From the NCBI RefSeq assembly GCF_900090105.1, contig NZ_FMDM01000002.1:236995-300994 (forward strand): 64,000 nt of DNA, read 5' to 3'. The translations under genes were made by a program, and so were the position numbers. How positions within the stretch are numbered: position 1 is the stretch's first letter; the number at the start of each line of letters is the position of its first letter. Source of the DNA: Micromonospora humi (lineage in GTDB: Bacteria > Actinomycetota > Actinomycetes > Mycobacteriales > Micromonosporaceae). This document shows, in pieces, positions 17,212 through 27,479 of the stretch. Under the pieces are notes generated by a model. That model did no database searches and was not told where the DNA came from. It was given only the letters and a program-made list of their open reading frames with translations.

Positions 17212-20163
17212 CTAAGAAGTCGCTAAGCGCGCGGACGCCGTCGCGAGGTCGATCCCGGACCGCGCCCGGGCTTGCTCGTCGGCCTCCCCGACCCGGGTGG
17301 CGATGTCGAGCGCCTCGCGGTGGCAGCGCAACGACGCCCGGTGGTCGCCGGCGAACCGGTGCGCCTCCCCCAGCGTGTTCAACGCGTTCGCCCGCAGGTC
17401 CGGGCCGAGATCGCGGGCGAGTTCCACCGCCTCGACGGCGGCCCGCACCGCGTCGTCGTGCCGGCCGGTACGGGAGTAGCTGAACGCCAGGTTCGCCAAC
17501 GCGTTGGCCTGCCCGGGGCGGCTCCCGGTGCGCCGTTGGAACGCCAGGGCGCGCAGCGCATACGGAATCGCCTCGGCGTGCCGACCCAACCGGGCGTGCA
17601 GCAGGCCGACGTTGTTCTCCACACTCGCCAGCCCGGGCCCGCCGACGACGCGTTGCAGCGACAGCGCCCGCAGCGCCTGCTCCAGCGCCTCCTCGTCCCG
17701 GCCGGCGAGGTGCAGGTCGACGCTCAGGCTGCTCAGCGCCGACGCCTCCCACTGACCGTCGCCGGCCGAGTGGAACAGCACCACGGCCCGCCGGTACTCG
17801 GCGATCGCGTCCTCGTGCCGGCCGAGCCGGCGGAAGACCGTCGCGAGGTGGTGGCGGGTGGTCGCCTCGCCGACGGGCTGGCCGAGCCGGACGTGGCGGT
17901 CCAGCGCGTCGCGGAGCAGTTCCAGCGCCCGGTCCGTGCGGCCCGCGGTGTCGTAGGCCTGCCCCAGCGCGGTCAGCGTGTGCGCCTCGGCGACCGGGTC
18001 GTCGAGGCGGCGGGCCGCCGCCGCGGCGGCGCGCAGCGTCACCAGCGCGTCATCGACCTGACCGCGCCGCACCAGGTACGGCTGGAGGACGTGCACCAGC
18101 ACCACCGCGTTGCGCCACGACGGCAGGTCCGCCGCGCCGTGGATCGCCGCCCGCAGGTTCGTGAACTCCGCGTCGAGCCAGCGCAACGCCGCCTCCCCGT
18201 CCCCGAAGCCCGGTACCGGCGCGGCGGGCTCCGGCGGGCGCCCGACCGGGGGCAGCGGGAAGCGGCGGATCAGCCGGGTGGCCCGATCGGCCGCCGCGAC
18301 GTACCAGTCGACGAGCCGGCGCCGCGCGGTGGCGGCCTCGTCCGGTGTCGCCGCCGCCTGCCGGGCGGCATATCGGCGGAGCAGGTCGTGCAGCTCGTAG
18401 CGGCCGGGCCGGACCTGCTGCACCAGGTGCTCGTCGAGCAACGCCTCCAGGTCCCGCTCCGCGTCCGCCGGGTCGCCGCCGGCCAGCGCCGCCGTCGACG
18501 CCGCGGTCACGTCGTCGCCGAGGTGCACGCCGAGCAGCCGGAACAGCCGCTGCCGGCCGGCCGGCAGCGCCCGGTACGACAGGGCGAAAACGTCCTCGAC
18601 GCCGCGGGCGCCGGCGTCGAACTCGGCCAGCCCCCGGTCGGTGTCGCTGAGCCGCGCCAGCAGGTGCTCGACCCGCCACGCCGGTCGCCCGCGCAGCCGC
18701 CGCCCGGCGACCGCGACGGCCAGCGGCAGGTGCCCGCACCGACCCGCGAGTTCCTCGACCGAGGCCGGCTCGGCGGCGACCCGGTCCCGCCCGAGCATCC
18801 CGGTCAGCAGCTCCCGCGCCTCGCCGGGACTGAACACGTCCAGCAGGATCACACCCGCGCCGTCCAGGGCCAGGGCGCGCCGGCTGGTGACGATCACCAG
18901 GCATCCCGAGGTGGCGGGCAGCAGCGGCGACACCTGGGCCTCGTCCGCGGCGTTGTCCAGCACGAGCACCACCCGCCGGTCGGCCAGCCGGTCGCGCAGC
19001 AGCGCCGACCGGTCGTCGACGGACTCGGGGATCGCCGGGGCCGGCACCCCGAGCCGGCGCAGCAACGACTCCAGCACCGCGCCGGGAGCGACCGGCGTCG
19101 ACTCGGCGCTGAACCCGTGCAGGTCCAGATAGAACTGCCCGTCCGGGTAGCTGGCCGCGAGCCGGTGCGCGGCGTGCACCGCGAACCGGGTCTTGCCCAC
19201 GCCGGCCATGCCCTCGACGGCGACGATCGGCACCGCGCCGGCCGATGCGCTGCGCGCGAGCTGGCCGCGCAGCGCCCGGAGTTCCCGCTCCCGGCCGACG
19301 AAGTCGGCGATGTCCGGCGGGAGCTGCCGCACGGCGCTCGCCGGCGCCGGGGTGGTCGCCGGGCCGGCCGGACCGGGCTCGCCGGACAGGATCCGCCGGT
19401 GCAGGTCCTGGGTCGGCACGGCCGGCTCGATGCCCAGCTCCCGCACCAGCCGCCCGCGCAGCTCCCGGTAGGCGGACAGCGCGTCGGCCGGCCGGCCGAG
19501 CCGGTCGTGCACCGTCATCAGCTGCCGGTGGAGCCGCTCGTCCAGCGGACGCTCGCCGATCAGCGCGCCCAGCTCGGCGACCAGGCCGGTGAGCCGCCCG
19601 TCGGCGAGGCGCGCGTCGACCAGCTCGGCGGCGGCGTCGAGGCGCGCCTCGTGCAACGTCGCGGCGGTGGACTCGATCGATCGGCCGGTCAGGCCGCTGA
19701 ACGCCGGCCCGCGCCAGCGCCCCAGCGCCACCTCCAGCAGGCGCAGCGCGGCCGCGTTGTCGCCGGTCGCCCGCGCGGCCGCCGCCGCGGCCACCTCGTC
19801 GGAGAACTGCCGCAGGTCGAAGCCGCCGGGCGCGGTGTGCAGCAGGTAGGCCGACGGCCGGGTGACGATCGGGGCGGCGGCCCGGCCACCGGGCGCCAGC
19901 CGGCGGCGCAGCTCGGAGATGATGCCCTGCACCTGCACCCGGTAGGAGCGCGGCGGCCGGTCCCGCCACAGCTCCGCCACGAAGCCGTCGATCGGGACCG
20001 GCTGGTCGGCGTGGCACAGCAGCAGCGCCAACGCCACCGCGTGCTGCGGCCCACCCAGCGCGATCGGCTCGCCGCGACGTTCGACGGTGAGCGGCCCGAG
20101 CACGCGGAAGGAGAGCTCGCCGTCGGCCGGCCCGCTGGTCGGGTCATCTGCGAGGGCTGGCAC
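17212..20163 (-). CDS. SARP/AfsR-type transcriptional regulator (BTAD + NB-ARC + TPR)
   Basis: A 983-aa regulator. N-terminal OmpR-like winged helix (about 17-95), bacterial transcriptional activation domain (about 100-245), NB-ARC ATPase with P-loop [13 protein letters not shown] and Walker B VVLVLDNA, then many TPR-like repeats to the end. This is the AfsR architecture seen in antibiotic-control regulators, but no PKS or NRPS gene is in the window. The GTG start at 20163 lies 20 nt inside the upstream acetyltransferase gene, suggesting coupled expression. Confidence 0.88.
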   Translation of the reverse strand: MPALADDPTSGPADGELSFRVLGPLTVERRGEPIALGGPQHAVALALLLCHADQPVPIDGFVAELWRDRPPRSYRVQVQGIISELRRRLAPGGRAAAPIVTRPSAYLLHTAPGGFDLRQFSDEVAAAAAARATGDNAAALRLLEVALGRWRGPAFSGLTGRSIESTAATLHEARLDAAAELVDARLADGRLTGLVAELGALIGERPLDERLHRQLMTVHDRLGRPADALSAYRELRGRLVRELGIEPAVPTQDLHRRILSGEPGPAGPATTPAPASAVRQLPPDIADFVGRERELRALRGQLARSASAGAVPIVAVEGMAGVGKTRFAVHAAHRLAASYPDGQFYLDLHGFSAESTPVAPGAVLESLLRRLGVPAPAIPESVDDRSALLRDRLADRRVVLVLDNAADEAQVSPLLPATSGCLVIVTSRRALALDGAGVILLDVFSPGEARELLTGMLGRDRVAAEPASVEELAGRCGHLPLAVAVAGRRLRGRPAWRVEHLLARLSDTDRGLAEFDAGARGVEDVFALSYRALPAGRQRLFRLLGVHLGDDVTAASTAALAGGDPADAERDLEALLDEHLVQQVRPGRYELHDLLRRYAARQAAATPDEAATARRRLVDWYVAAADRATRLIRRFPLPPVGRPPEPAAPVPGFGDGEAALRWLDAEFTNLRAAIHGAADLPSWRNAVVLVHVLQPYLVRRGQVDDALVTLRAAAAAARRLDDPVAEAHTLTALGQAYDTAGRTDRALELLRDALDRHVRLGQPVGEATTRHHLATVFRRLGRHEDAIAEYRRAVVLFHSAGDGQWEASALSSLSVDLHLAGRDEEALEQALRALSLQRVVGGPGLASVENNVGLLHARLGRHAEAIPYALRALAFQRRTGSRPGQANALANLAFSYSRTGRHDDAVRAAVEAVELARDLGPDLRANALNTLGEAHRFAGDHRASLRCHREALDIATRVGEADEQARARSGIDLATASARLATS

Positions 20164-20740
20164 CGCTGGAATCTACCAACGCGTCCCGACGCGACCGCCA
20201 CTCCTCGGCCAGCACGGCGAAGACGAGCTGGTCGGCCCACTCACCACGGAACCGGTAGCTGCGCACGTGCCGGGCCTCGCGCCGCATGCCGAGCCGAACC
20301 GCCAGCCGCGCGGACGCCTCGTTACCGGCGTGGCACCGGGCGATCACCCGGTGCAGCCCGAACTCCCCGAAACCCCAGTCCAGCACCGCCGTGGTCGCCT
20401 CGGTGGCCAGGCCACGGCCGGCGTGGTCGGGGTGGAAGACGTAGCCGAGTTCGGCGGTGCGGTCGGTCCGGCTGCGCCAGACCAGCTCCACCGCGCCGAC
20501 CACCCGGGTGCCGGCCACCGCGGCCAGCGTCAGGCAGTCGCCCTCGGCGCGCAGCGCGTCCTCGCCGGCCATCGCGGCCACCGACGCCCGGGACTGTTCC
20601 CGGGTACGCGGCTCGGCGCCGAGCATCCAGCGGACCACGTCGGGGCGGCGTTGCCAGGCGTGCACGTCGTCGAGGTCGTCGAGGGTGACCGGCCGCAGGA
20701 GCAGCCGGGCCGTACGCAGCGGGTAGCTCGGGTGGGCCAT
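20144..20740 (-). CDS. GNAT-family N-acetyltransferase (RimJ/RimL-type)
   Basis: A 198-aa acetyltransferase of the Acetyltransf_3 group, starting [21 protein letters not shown]. The acetyl-CoA loop region [20 protein letters not shown] and the C-terminal [19 protein letters not shown] are typical of N-terminal or small-molecule acetylators. The 3' end overlaps the SARP gene by 20 nt. Divergent from the MalY-type lyase. Confidence 0.88.
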   Translation of the reverse strand: MAHPSYPLRTARLLLRPVTLDDLDDVHAWQRRPDVVRWMLGAEPRTREQSRASVAAMAGEDALRAEGDCLTLAAVAGTRVVGAVELVWRSRTDRTAELGYVFHPDHAGRGLATEATTAVLDWGFGEFGLHRVIARCHAGNEASARLAVRLGMRREARHVRSYRFRGEWADQLVFAVLAEEWRSRRDALVDSSGASPRR

Positions 20741-20773
20741 CGGGCGATGGTAGGGCCACCTACCGTGTACCCC

Positions 20774-21985
20774 ATGAGCGTTTCCGCCGACGACCGCAAT
20801 CCGCTGACCCGGCTCACGCTCGACCAGCTCCGCCGGCGCACCAGCGTGAAGTGGCGGCTGTACCCGCCGGACGTGCTGCCGCTGTGGGTGGCGGAGCAGG
20901 ACGTGCCGCTGGCGCCGCCGGTGGCCGACGCGCTGCGCCGCGCCGTCGAGCTGGGCGACACCGGCTACTCGTTCGGGACGGCGTACGCGGAGGCGCTCGG
21001 TGGATTCGCCGCGCAGCGGTGGGGCTGGGCGGACTTCCCGGTCGGGCGCAGCACGCTGGTGCCCGACGTGATGATGGGCGTGGTCGAGGTACTGCGGCTG
21101 GTCACCGGCCCGGGCGACGCGGTGGTGGTGTGTCCCCCGGTCTACCCGCCGTTCTACGCGTTCCTCACACACGCCGACCGGCGGGTGCTCGAGGCCCCGC
21201 TCGGGCCGGACCGGCGGCTGGACCTCGCCGCGCTGGACGAGGCGTTCCGCCGGGCGCGCGCGGTCGGCGACCGGCCGGCGTTCCTGCTCTGCAACCCGCA
21301 CAACCCGACCGGGGTGGTGCCTCGGGATGACGAGTTGGCGGCCGTCGCCGAGCTGGCCGCGCGGCACGGCGTGCGGGTGGTCTCCGACGAGATCCACGCC
21401 CCGCTGGTGCTGGCCGGCGCGCGGTTCACCCCGTACCTCACGGTGCCCGGCGCGGAGGACGCGTTCGCCCTGGTCTCGGCGTCGAAGGCGTGGAACCTGG
21501 CCGGCCTGAAGGCGGCGCTGGCGGTCGCCGGGCCGGCGGCCGCGGCCGACCTGGCCCGGATGCCGGAGGAGGTCAGCCACGGCCCCAGCCACCTCGGGGT
21601 GCTCGCGCACACCGCCGCGTTCCGCGACGGCGGGCCCTGGCTCGACCTGCTGCTCGACGGCCTCGACGCCAACCGCGCGTTGCTCGGGTCGCTGCTGGCC
21701 GAGCACCTGCCCGACGTGTCGTGGCACCCGCCCGAGGGGACGTACCTCGCCTGGCTGGACTGCACCCGCCTCGGCGTGCCCACCGAGGCGCCCGGTGACG
21801 GGCCGGGGGTGGCCAGCGACCTGGCCGGCCCGGCGCGGATGTTCCTCGACGACGCCCGGGTGGCGCTCAGCTCCGGGCACGTCTTCGGCGCCGGCGGCGT
21901 CGGCTTCGTCCGCCTCAACTTCGCCACCTCACCGGCCGTGCTGACCGAGGCGGTGACCCGGATGGGCCGGACTACGCGCGGGTGA
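20774..21985 (+). CDS. MalY/PatB-type PLP aminotransferase / C-S lyase
   Basis: A 403-aa fold-type I PLP enzyme. The opening [29 protein letters not shown] block ([14 protein letters not shown]) is the MalY/PatB hallmark; PLP Lys238 is in [10 protein letters not shown], and CNPHNPTG and SDEIHAPL bind the cofactor. These enzymes cleave cystathionine or S-substituted cysteines to a thiol, pyruvate and ammonia. A role with the organosulfur genes further downstream is possible but not shown. Confidence 0.88.
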   Translation: MSVSADDRNPLTRLTLDQLRRRTSVKWRLYPPDVLPLWVAEQDVPLAPPVADALRRAVELGDTGYSFGTAYAEALGGFAAQRWGWADFPVGRSTLVPDVMMGVVEVLRLVTGPGDAVVVCPPVYPPFYAFLTHADRRVLEAPLGPDRRLDLAALDEAFRRARAVGDRPAFLLCNPHNPTGVVPRDDELAAVAELAARHGVRVVSDEIHAPLVLAGARFTPYLTVPGAEDAFALVSASKAWNLAGLKAALAVAGPAAAADLARMPEEVSHGPSHLGVLAHTAAFRDGGPWLDLLLDGLDANRALLGSLLAEHLPDVSWHPPEGTYLAWLDCTRLGVPTEAPGDGPGVASDLAGPARMFLDDARVALSSGHVFGAGGVGFVRLNFATSPAVLTEAVTRMGRTTRG

Positions 21986-22078
21986 CGCCGGGCTGATGGG
22001 GCGTGGCGCACTGCCGGCAGGCCGACAGCTGTCGAATGGCTGATGGCCGGCGTCCGCCGGCCGGCCGGTACTGCGGGA

Positions 22079-22248
22079 ATGCTGACGGGACGTGACGGGC
22101 TGCTCACCGAGGCCCGCGCGGCGCTGGTCCGGGCCGGTGGCGCGGTGCTGGTGGGTCCGGCCGGGGTGGGCCGGTGCCCGACGCGGTGCTCACGCTGTGG
22201 AAGGACGCGGGGCTGCGCCGGTTGTCGGTGCCGCCGCTGGCAGGTCAG
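22079..22248 (+). pseudogene. Remnant of a LuxR-family AAA regulator, internally deleted and frameshifted
   Basis: Two short coding fragments in different frames. From 22079 the frame reads MLTGRDGLLTEARAAL...VLVGPAGVG, the start of a LuxR-type regulator up to its Walker A, cut before the Lys-Thr/Ser. From 22174, one frame over, it reads VPDAVLTLWKDAGLRRL, a block that lies well downstream in such AAA domains. Everything between and after is missing. The remnant runs into the stop of the winged-helix gene. Fragment identity rests on motif resemblance. Confidence 0.6.
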
Positions 22249-23342
22249 CCGGGTGACGCGGCGACGCGAACCCGGTCGCTGTCCCCGTCGGAGAGGAACG
22301 ACGCCAGCGCCGCGCCCTCCTCGGCGGTCGCTGCCCGTTCGGCCCGGGTGAGCGCGCGCAGCGGGGTGACCAGCACGTCGCCGGCCTCGACGGTCCAGGT
22401 CGCCGACACCCGGCCGTCCACCAGCACCACCCGCGTCCCGGCGACGGAGAGGTTGCGGTGGGCGTCGTCGATGATCCGGCCGCGGTCGTGGTAGCCGAGC
22501 ACGGCGTTGTCGAAGGCGGGCAGGAATCGGACCGGCGCGGGGGTGTCGGAGTCCGGACGCGGCGCGTCCGGCAGGTCGAGCAACACCCGGCCGCGCTCGT
22601 CGCGGAACGCCACCAGCTCGTCGCGGACCGCGGCCACCGCGGCCGACAGTCCGGCCAGCCCGCACCAGGCGCGCAGGTCCGCCGAGGCCGCCGGCCCGTA
22701 CGCGGCCAGGTAGCGCCGGACCAGTTCCCGCCCGACCGGGTCGGCGCCGTCCGGGGCGGGTGGGTCGACCTCCCGGCCCAGCCACGTCGCGAGTGCGACA
22801 GCGCGGACGCCGGCGCTGGTCCGCCACAACCCACGCGGTGGCGCCTGCGCGGTCGGCACGAGGGCGATCGTCATCTCGCCCAGCGCCCGTCGGTCGGATG
22901 CCGGCCAGCGGGCGGCGAGCACCCGCACGATCTCGGCCGTGGTGCGCGGTTCGCCGTCGGCCAACACCGCCCGGCCGGCCGCGGCGAGTTCGTCGAGGTC
23001 CACCCCGTCGAACTCGCCGCGGTACACGCCGAGCACCCGCTGGCGCAGCATGCCGCCGTGGCGGGACCGCCAGGCCAGCACGTCGTCCGCGGTGAGCAGG
23101 TGCACGGTGCGGCGCATCAGGTGGGTACGCACCAGCCGGCGGCGCACCAGCAGGTCGGACACGTCCGCCGGGTCGACGTCGCGCAGCCGCGACCAGAGCC
23201 CGACGTACGGCTCCTGCGGCTCCTGGGCCTGGAGCCCGCAGAGGTGCGCCACGGCGTTGACGGCCGGCAGGTCGGCGCGGTCGAGCAGCAGTTGTCGGGC
23301 CAAGGTGGCCCGGTTGAGCGCCCGGTTGTCGAGCACGGTCAT
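22245..23342 (-). CDS. Winged-helix DNA-binding domain protein (AlkZ/YcaQ-type, HTH_42)
   Basis: A 365-aa protein of the HTH_42 superfamily, which includes the AlkZ and YcaQ DNA glycosylases that unhook crosslinks and alkylated bases. The N-terminal RATLARQLLLDR and the catalytic-type QAQ motif (LCGLQAQEPQEPY) are present, followed by tandem winged helices (TTAEIVRVLAARWP) and a C-terminal beta-barrel (RFLPAFDNAVLGYHDR). Glycosylase activity is inferred from family. Confidence 0.82.
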   Translation of the reverse strand: MTVLDNRALNRATLARQLLLDRADLPAVNAVAHLCGLQAQEPQEPYVGLWSRLRDVDPADVSDLLVRRRLVRTHLMRRTVHLLTADDVLAWRSRHGGMLRQRVLGVYRGEFDGVDLDELAAAGRAVLADGEPRTTAEIVRVLAARWPASDRRALGEMTIALVPTAQAPPRGLWRTSAGVRAVALATWLGREVDPPAPDGADPVGRELVRRYLAAYGPAASADLRAWCGLAGLSAAVAAVRDELVAFRDERGRVLLDLPDAPRPDSDTPAPVRFLPAFDNAVLGYHDRGRIIDDAHRNLSVAGTRVVLVDGRVSATWTVEAGDVLVTPLRALTRAERAATAEEGAALASFLSDGDSDRVRVAASPG

Positions 23343-23378
23343 CCGGTCGGTCCGTCCCTTCCGCCGTCGTCGGCCGGT

Positions 23379-23963
23379 TCAGGCGGTGGTCCGCCGGTCG
23401 AGGGTCTCGCGCAGGATCTCCGCGTGCCCGGTGTGCTGGCGGGTCTCGGCGAGGACGTGCATCAGCACGGCGCGCACGCTCAGCACCGTGCCGGGCTCGT
23501 TCCACGGCGCCTCCGGCACCGGCTGCGCCGCCGACAGGTCGTCGACGCCGGCCACGATCTCCACGGTCCGGGCGGCCACCCGGGCGTACCGGTCGAGGAT
23601 GGCGGGCAGCGTGTCCTCGGGCAGCATCTGGAAGGTGCGCTCCCGGTCGACCAACCACTGTGGCAGCTCACGCGCCGTGCCGGCCATGATGTCGGCCCAG
23701 GCGACGCCGTCGGGCAGGGTGAACGTCATCGTCGCCGGGCCCTCGACCACGAACCGCAGCCAGGCCTTCTCGCCGGAGGCCACATGCTTGAGCACGCCGC
23801 CCAGGCAGAGCGCGCTGGCGGTGGGGCGTTCGCCGGCCTGGGCGTCGGTGAGGTCGCGCACGGTGGCGGTCAGCGCGGCCCGGGCGCCGGCGAGCGCCTT
23901 GAGCAGGTCGGCCCGCTCGGCGTCGAGGGTGGTGGCGGTCGCGTTGGGGACGGTCATGGTCAT
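23379..23963 (-). CDS. DinB-family protein (DUF664, mycothiol-transferase-like)
   Basis: A 194-aa four-helix-bundle protein of the DinB/DUF664 group. The metal-ligand histidines are in LGGVLKHVASGEKAWL and MHVLAETRQHTGHAEILRETLD. Actinobacterial members often act as mycothiol-dependent S-transferases. GGAAGGA precedes the ATG at 23963; a second ATG two codons later is also possible. Divergent from a WYL regulator that may control it. Confidence 0.85.
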   Translation of the reverse strand: MTMTVPNATATTLDAERADLLKALAGARAALTATVRDLTDAQAGERPTASALCLGGVLKHVASGEKAWLRFVVEGPATMTFTLPDGVAWADIMAGTARELPQWLVDRERTFQMLPEDTLPAILDRYARVAARTVEIVAGVDDLSAAQPVPEAPWNEPGTVLSVRAVLMHVLAETRQHTGHAEILRETLDRRTTA

Positions 23964-24053
23964 CGGTTCCTTCCGGTCCTTCTTCGGGTACGGCTCCACA
24001 CTCGCAGCCGTAGCGGTCAGTTTGTGTCCGCTACTGCCGGCAGAATGCGTGTC

Positions 24054-25037
24054 ATGCCGACGGCCTCATCGCGACTGCTCGCCCTGCTGTCCCTGTTGCA
24101 GGCCCGCCGCGACTGGCCGGGCGCGGTGCTGGCCGAGCGCCTCGGCGTCAGCCCGCGCACCGTGCGCCGCGACGTGGACCGGCTGCGCGAGCTGGGCTAC
24201 CCGGTCGCGAGCGCCAAGGGGCCGGACGGTGGCTACCGGTTGGGGGCCGGCTCGGCGCTGCCGCCGCTGCTCTTCGACGACGAGCAGGCCGTCGCGCTCA
24301 CGGTGGCGTTGCAGACCGCCGCCACCAGCGTCACCGGCATCGAGGAGGCCGCCGCGCGGGCGCTGACCACGGTGCGGCAGGTGATGCCGGCCCGGCTGCG
24401 GCACCGCGTCGACGCCCTGCGGGTCGTCGCCGTGCAGCGGGCCGGCGCCGCCACGAAGCCCCGGGTCGAGCCGGCTCTGCTGATGGCGCTCAGCGCCGCC
24501 GTGCACGCCCGCGAGGAGCTGCGCTTCGACTATCCGCCCGCGCCGACGGCGGCCCCGGCCGACGGGGTGCCGCCGCCGCGCCGGACGCAGCCGCACCACC
24601 TGGTCACCTGGGGTGGGCGCTGGTATCTGGTCGCGTGGGACCTGGACCGGGCCGACTGGCGCACCTTCCGCGTCGACCGGATCCGCCCGCGGACGCCCAC
24701 CGGCCCCCGGTTCACGCCCCGCGAGCTGCCCGGCGGGGACGTGGCCGCCTACGTGGCCGGCCGGTTCACCGGGGCGACCGGCCCCGGCGACTGGCCGTGC
24801 CGGGGTGAGGTGATCCTCGACCTGCCCGCCCGGACGGTGTCCGCGTGGACCCGCGACGGCGTCGTCGAGGAACTCGGTCCGGACCGGTGCCGGCTGGTGC
24901 TGGGCGCCTGGTCCTGGCCGGGCCTGGCCGCCGTGCTCGGCCGCTACGACGCCGACATCGAGGTGGTCGGCCCACCCGAGCTGCGAGAAGCCTTCGCCCA
25001 CCTGGCCCGCCGCTACACCGCCGCCGCCCAGCCGTAA
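24054..25037 (+). CDS. WYL-domain transcriptional regulator (HTH_11 + WYL)
   Basis: A 327-aa DeoR/YafY-type regulator. N-terminal HTH (SRLLALLSLLQARRDW, VSPRTVRRDVDRLRELGYPV) and a WYL ligand-binding domain (LVTWGGRWYLVAWDLDRADWRTFRVDRI) with a C-terminal extension. No ribosome-binding site is visible before either ATG (24045 or 24054), so it may be leaderless. Short divergent region shared with the DinB gene suggests local control. Confidence 0.85.
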   Translation: MPTASSRLLALLSLLQARRDWPGAVLAERLGVSPRTVRRDVDRLRELGYPVASAKGPDGGYRLGAGSALPPLLFDDEQAVALTVALQTAATSVTGIEEAAARALTTVRQVMPARLRHRVDALRVVAVQRAGAATKPRVEPALLMALSAAVHAREELRFDYPPAPTAAPADGVPPPRRTQPHHLVTWGGRWYLVAWDLDRADWRTFRVDRIRPRTPTGPRFTPRELPGGDVAAYVAGRFTGATGPGDWPCRGEVILDLPARTVSAWTRDGVVEELGPDRCRLVLGAWSWPGLAAVLGRYDADIEVVGPPELREAFAHLARRYTAAAQP

Positions 25038-25054
25038 CCCCCTCCCCTCCCCCT

Positions 25055-25133
25055 CCCCGCGATCTTGCACTTCCTGCCCCGACATACAGGACTTTCCCCG
25101 CATACACGGGGCCGAATGTGCAAGATCGCGGGG
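25055..25133. repeat. Intergenic palindromic element, copy 2 (GATCTTGCACTT type)
   Basis: Perfect 16-bp arms (25055-25070, 25118-25133; CCCCGCGATCTTGCAC) around a 47-nt loop that itself holds a CCCCG/CGGGG hairpin. It sits between two convergent genes, where a bidirectional terminator would be expected. Related to the copies at 6756, 44261 and 60821. Confidence 0.7.
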
Positions 25134-25167
25134 TGGGGCGGGGGGCGGGGGGCGGGGGGGCGAGGGG

Positions 25168-25968
25168 CTAGGGACGGGGGAGGCGGTTCGTGGCGCGGAA
25201 CGACGGCCAGCCGTGCGGCCAGGTGTCGGGCCAGTCGTCGCCGCTCTGGCCGGGTCCGGCCAGCGCGCCGGGATCGCGCCCGACCACGTCCCGGGCGAGA
25301 CGCTCGGCGACGTCGGCGACATCCGCCGCGGACAGGTACGCCCAGCGGGTCAACCACGGCGCCAACACCTGGTCGACCAGCGCCACACCGCGGTCCGTCG
25401 GCAGCCCGGCCGCGGTGAGCAGCCAGGTCAGCAACCGACGGCACGGGCCGTACCAGTAGTCCGCGTCCTCGGCCCAGGCCGACCCGGCGGTCAGCAGCTC
25501 GGCGAACGCCGCCTCCCACGCCGCGAGGGCCGCGTCCGGCCCGGCGAGCGCCGCGTCGGCCAGCGCCGGCAGCAGCCGGTCGAACCGTTCGGCCACCTCC
25601 TCCAGCCACTGTCGCCAGTCCACGAGTGCCGCGGCGACCCGGGTCAGCGTCTCCGGTCCGGAGGTGACGATCTGCGAGAAGTAGTGCCAGAGCGAACGCG
25701 GACCCCAGTGCCAGCCGTAGGCCCAGCGGCCGTAGTGGCCCATCAGGGCGTCGGTCATGGCCGCGTTCCAGTCGGAGGCCAGACGGTCCGCCTCGCGGGA
25801 CGCGGCCCAGGCGGCCTCGTCGAGATGTTGGCGTGGGCGCGGCACGGGAGCGGCGGGCGGCACCGGCGGCGCGAGCCGCCGTATGACATCGGCCGCCTCG
25901 GCGGCGTCGAACGGGTGCCGGGCGGGGTCGACCTCCGCCCATTCGTCCAAGCGAGGCCAACTCGTCAT
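25168..25968 (-). CDS. Conserved-looking hypothetical protein, Trp-rich helical
   Basis: A 266-aa soluble protein that I do not recognise. It is helical and rich in Trp (LWHYFSQIV, WRQWLEEVAERFDRLLP, WAEDADYWYGPCRRLLTWLL), with no signal peptide or membrane segment. GC-skewed codon use matches its neighbours, which supports coding. It follows the NIPSNAP gene after 45 nt on the same strand and may be the last gene of the long LLM operon or independent of it. Confidence 0.7.
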   Translation of the reverse strand: MTSWPRLDEWAEVDPARHPFDAAEAADVIRRLAPPVPPAAPVPRPRQHLDEAAWAASREADRLASDWNAAMTDALMGHYGRWAYGWHWGPRSLWHYFSQIVTSGPETLTRVAAALVDWRQWLEEVAERFDRLLPALADAALAGPDAALAAWEAAFAELLTAGSAWAEDADYWYGPCRRLLTWLLTAAGLPTDRGVALVDQVLAPWLTRWAYLSAADVADVAERLARDVVGRDPGALAGPGQSGDDWPDTWPHGWPSFRATNRLPRP

Positions 25969-26013
25969 CGCCGCCAGTCTAGGGCGGCCACCCGCACCCG
26001 CGACGCCCCGAAC

Positions 26014-26325
26014 TCAGTCCGCCGGCAACAGCGGGCGCATGAACGTGCGCTCGTAGCGCAGGACGCAGCCCGACTCGTCGCGGATCCGGTCGGCGGCGAG
26101 GAACTCCGGGTCCGTGCCGAACCGCGTGCGGTAGCGCTCGTACGCCGCCAGGCTCTCGAAGCTGAACAGCGCCTCGGCCCGGTCGCTGGCGCCCTCGGCG
26201 GGCAGGAAGTAGCCGTGGTGCACGCCGCCGTGCCGCCGCACCAGCCGCATCCAGGCGCGGGCGAACCGCTCGAACGCCTCGATCTGACCGGGATCGATGG
26301 TGTAGTGCACCACGCAGGTGATCAT
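26014..26325 (-). CDS. NIPSNAP-family protein
   Basis: A 103-aa ferredoxin-like (dimeric alpha/beta barrel) protein with the NIPSNAP pattern: VVHYTIDPGQIEAFERFARAW, GYFLPAEGASDRAEALFSF and C-terminal ERTFMRPLLP. Small proteins of this fold often accompany flavin monooxygenases. It begins 21 nt after the LLM gene stop and is probably part of that operon. Confidence 0.85.
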   Translation of the reverse strand: MITCVVHYTIDPGQIEAFERFARAWMRLVRRHGGVHHGYFLPAEGASDRAEALFSFESLAAYERYRTRFGTDPEFLAADRIRDESGCVLRYERTFMRPLLPAD

Positions 26326-26346
26326 GCGAACACCATAGCGGCGTGG

Positions 26347-27462
26347 TCAGCGCAGCCACTCCTTGGCGAGCAGCTCGTAGGAGGCGACCCGGTCGGTGTG
26401 GTCGTGGGTGATGGTGGTGACCAGCAGCTCGTCGGCGCCGGTGGCGTCGCGCAGCACCCGCAGCCGTTCGGCGACCGTCTCCGGCGCGCCGACGAACTGG
26501 GTGTCCACCCGGTCGGCGACCAGCGCCCGGTCCTCGTCCGTCCACGGCTGCGCGGCGGCCTGCTCCGGGCTGGGGAAGGGCGCCGCGCCGCCCCCGGCGC
26601 GGATGCTGCGTACCCAGATGCCGTAGGGCGCGGCCAGCCGGCGGGCCTGCGCGTCGGTGGGCGCCACCACGACGTCGGCCGACACCAGTACGTACGGCCG
26701 GGCCAGCGTCGCCGACGGCCGGAACGCCTCCCGGTAGGCGGCGACCGCCTCCAGCACGGTCGCCGGGCTGACGTGGTAGTTGGCGGCGAACGGCAACCCC
26801 CGGGCACCGGCCAGCCGGGCGCTCTCCCCGCCGCTGCTGCCGAGCAGCCAGACCTCCAGGTCGGCGCTCTCGCCGGGCACCGCGTGCGCGTCCAGGCCGG
26901 TGGCGTCGCGGTAGTCGCCGCGCAGCAGCGCCAGGACGTCGGCGAGTTGCTCGGCGAACGGCGGCGGCTGCGCGCCGGGCTGGTGCAGCAACGCGCCGGC
27001 CAGCGCGAACCGCGGCGAGGTGAGCAGGTGGGCGAAGGAGAACGGTGGGGGGAGGAGCAGCCCGTCGACCACCCGCGCGGCGGCCGGCGGCGGCGGGTCG
27101 TCGGCCGTCGCCTCCACCCGGCGCTGCCCGGAGCGGCCGAGGCCGAGGTCGATCCGGCCCGGGTGCAGCGCCGCGAGGGTGCCGAACTCCTCGACCACCG
27201 CGAGGGCGGTGCGGTGGCCGACCTGGACCGCGCCGGAGCCGACCCGGATGGTGTCGGTCGCGGCCGCCACCGCCCCGATCAGGACCGCGGGCGCGGAGCT
27301 GGCGACCCCGGCGGCGAGGTGGTGCTCGGCCAGCCAGTAGCGGTGGTAGCCGAACTGCTCCACCCGGCGGGCCAGGTCCACGGTGTTGCGCAACGCGTCG
27401 CCCACCTGCGCGCCGGCGGGCACCGGAGCCAGGTCGAGCACGGAGAGCGGGATGGCGGTCAT
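26347..27462 (-). CDS. LLM-class flavin-dependent oxidoreductase (MsnO8-like)
   Basis: A 371-aa luciferase-like monooxygenase. It starts with [12 protein letters not shown], has [11 protein letters not shown] and [38 protein letters not shown], the pattern of the bacterial luciferase-like MsnO8 group. Such enzymes use reduced FMN from a separate reductase. GGGGAA precedes the ATG. Located 17 nt after the previous LLM gene. Confidence 0.88.
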   Translation of the reverse strand: MTAIPLSVLDLAPVPAGAQVGDALRNTVDLARRVEQFGYHRYWLAEHHLAAGVASSAPAVLIGAVAAATDTIRVGSGAVQVGHRTALAVVEEFGTLAALHPGRIDLGLGRSGQRRVEATADDPPPPAAARVVDGLLLPPPFSFAHLLTSPRFALAGALLHQPGAQPPPFAEQLADVLALLRGDYRDATGLDAHAVPGESADLEVWLLGSSGGESARLAGARGLPFAANYHVSPATVLEAVAAYREAFRPSATLARPYVLVSADVVVAPTDAQARRLAAPYGIWVRSIRAGGGAAPFPSPEQAAAQPWTDEDRALVADRVDTQFVGAPETVAERLRVLRDATGADELLVTTITHDHTDRVASYELLAKEWLR

Positions 27463-27479
27463 GGGTTCCCCGTTCGAGG

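Noticed and set aside
17212..20163. Antibiotic biosynthesis cluster suggested by two SARP/BTAD regulators
   Set aside because: No PKS, NRPS, terpene or RiPP core gene is in the window; the regulators sit among unrelated metabolic genes.
17272..20688. 1138-codon open frame on the plus strand
   Set aside because: It is antisense to the SARP and GNAT genes, has no recognisable domain and is low-complexity Arg/Gly/Pro/Val sequence produced by GC-rich codon bias.
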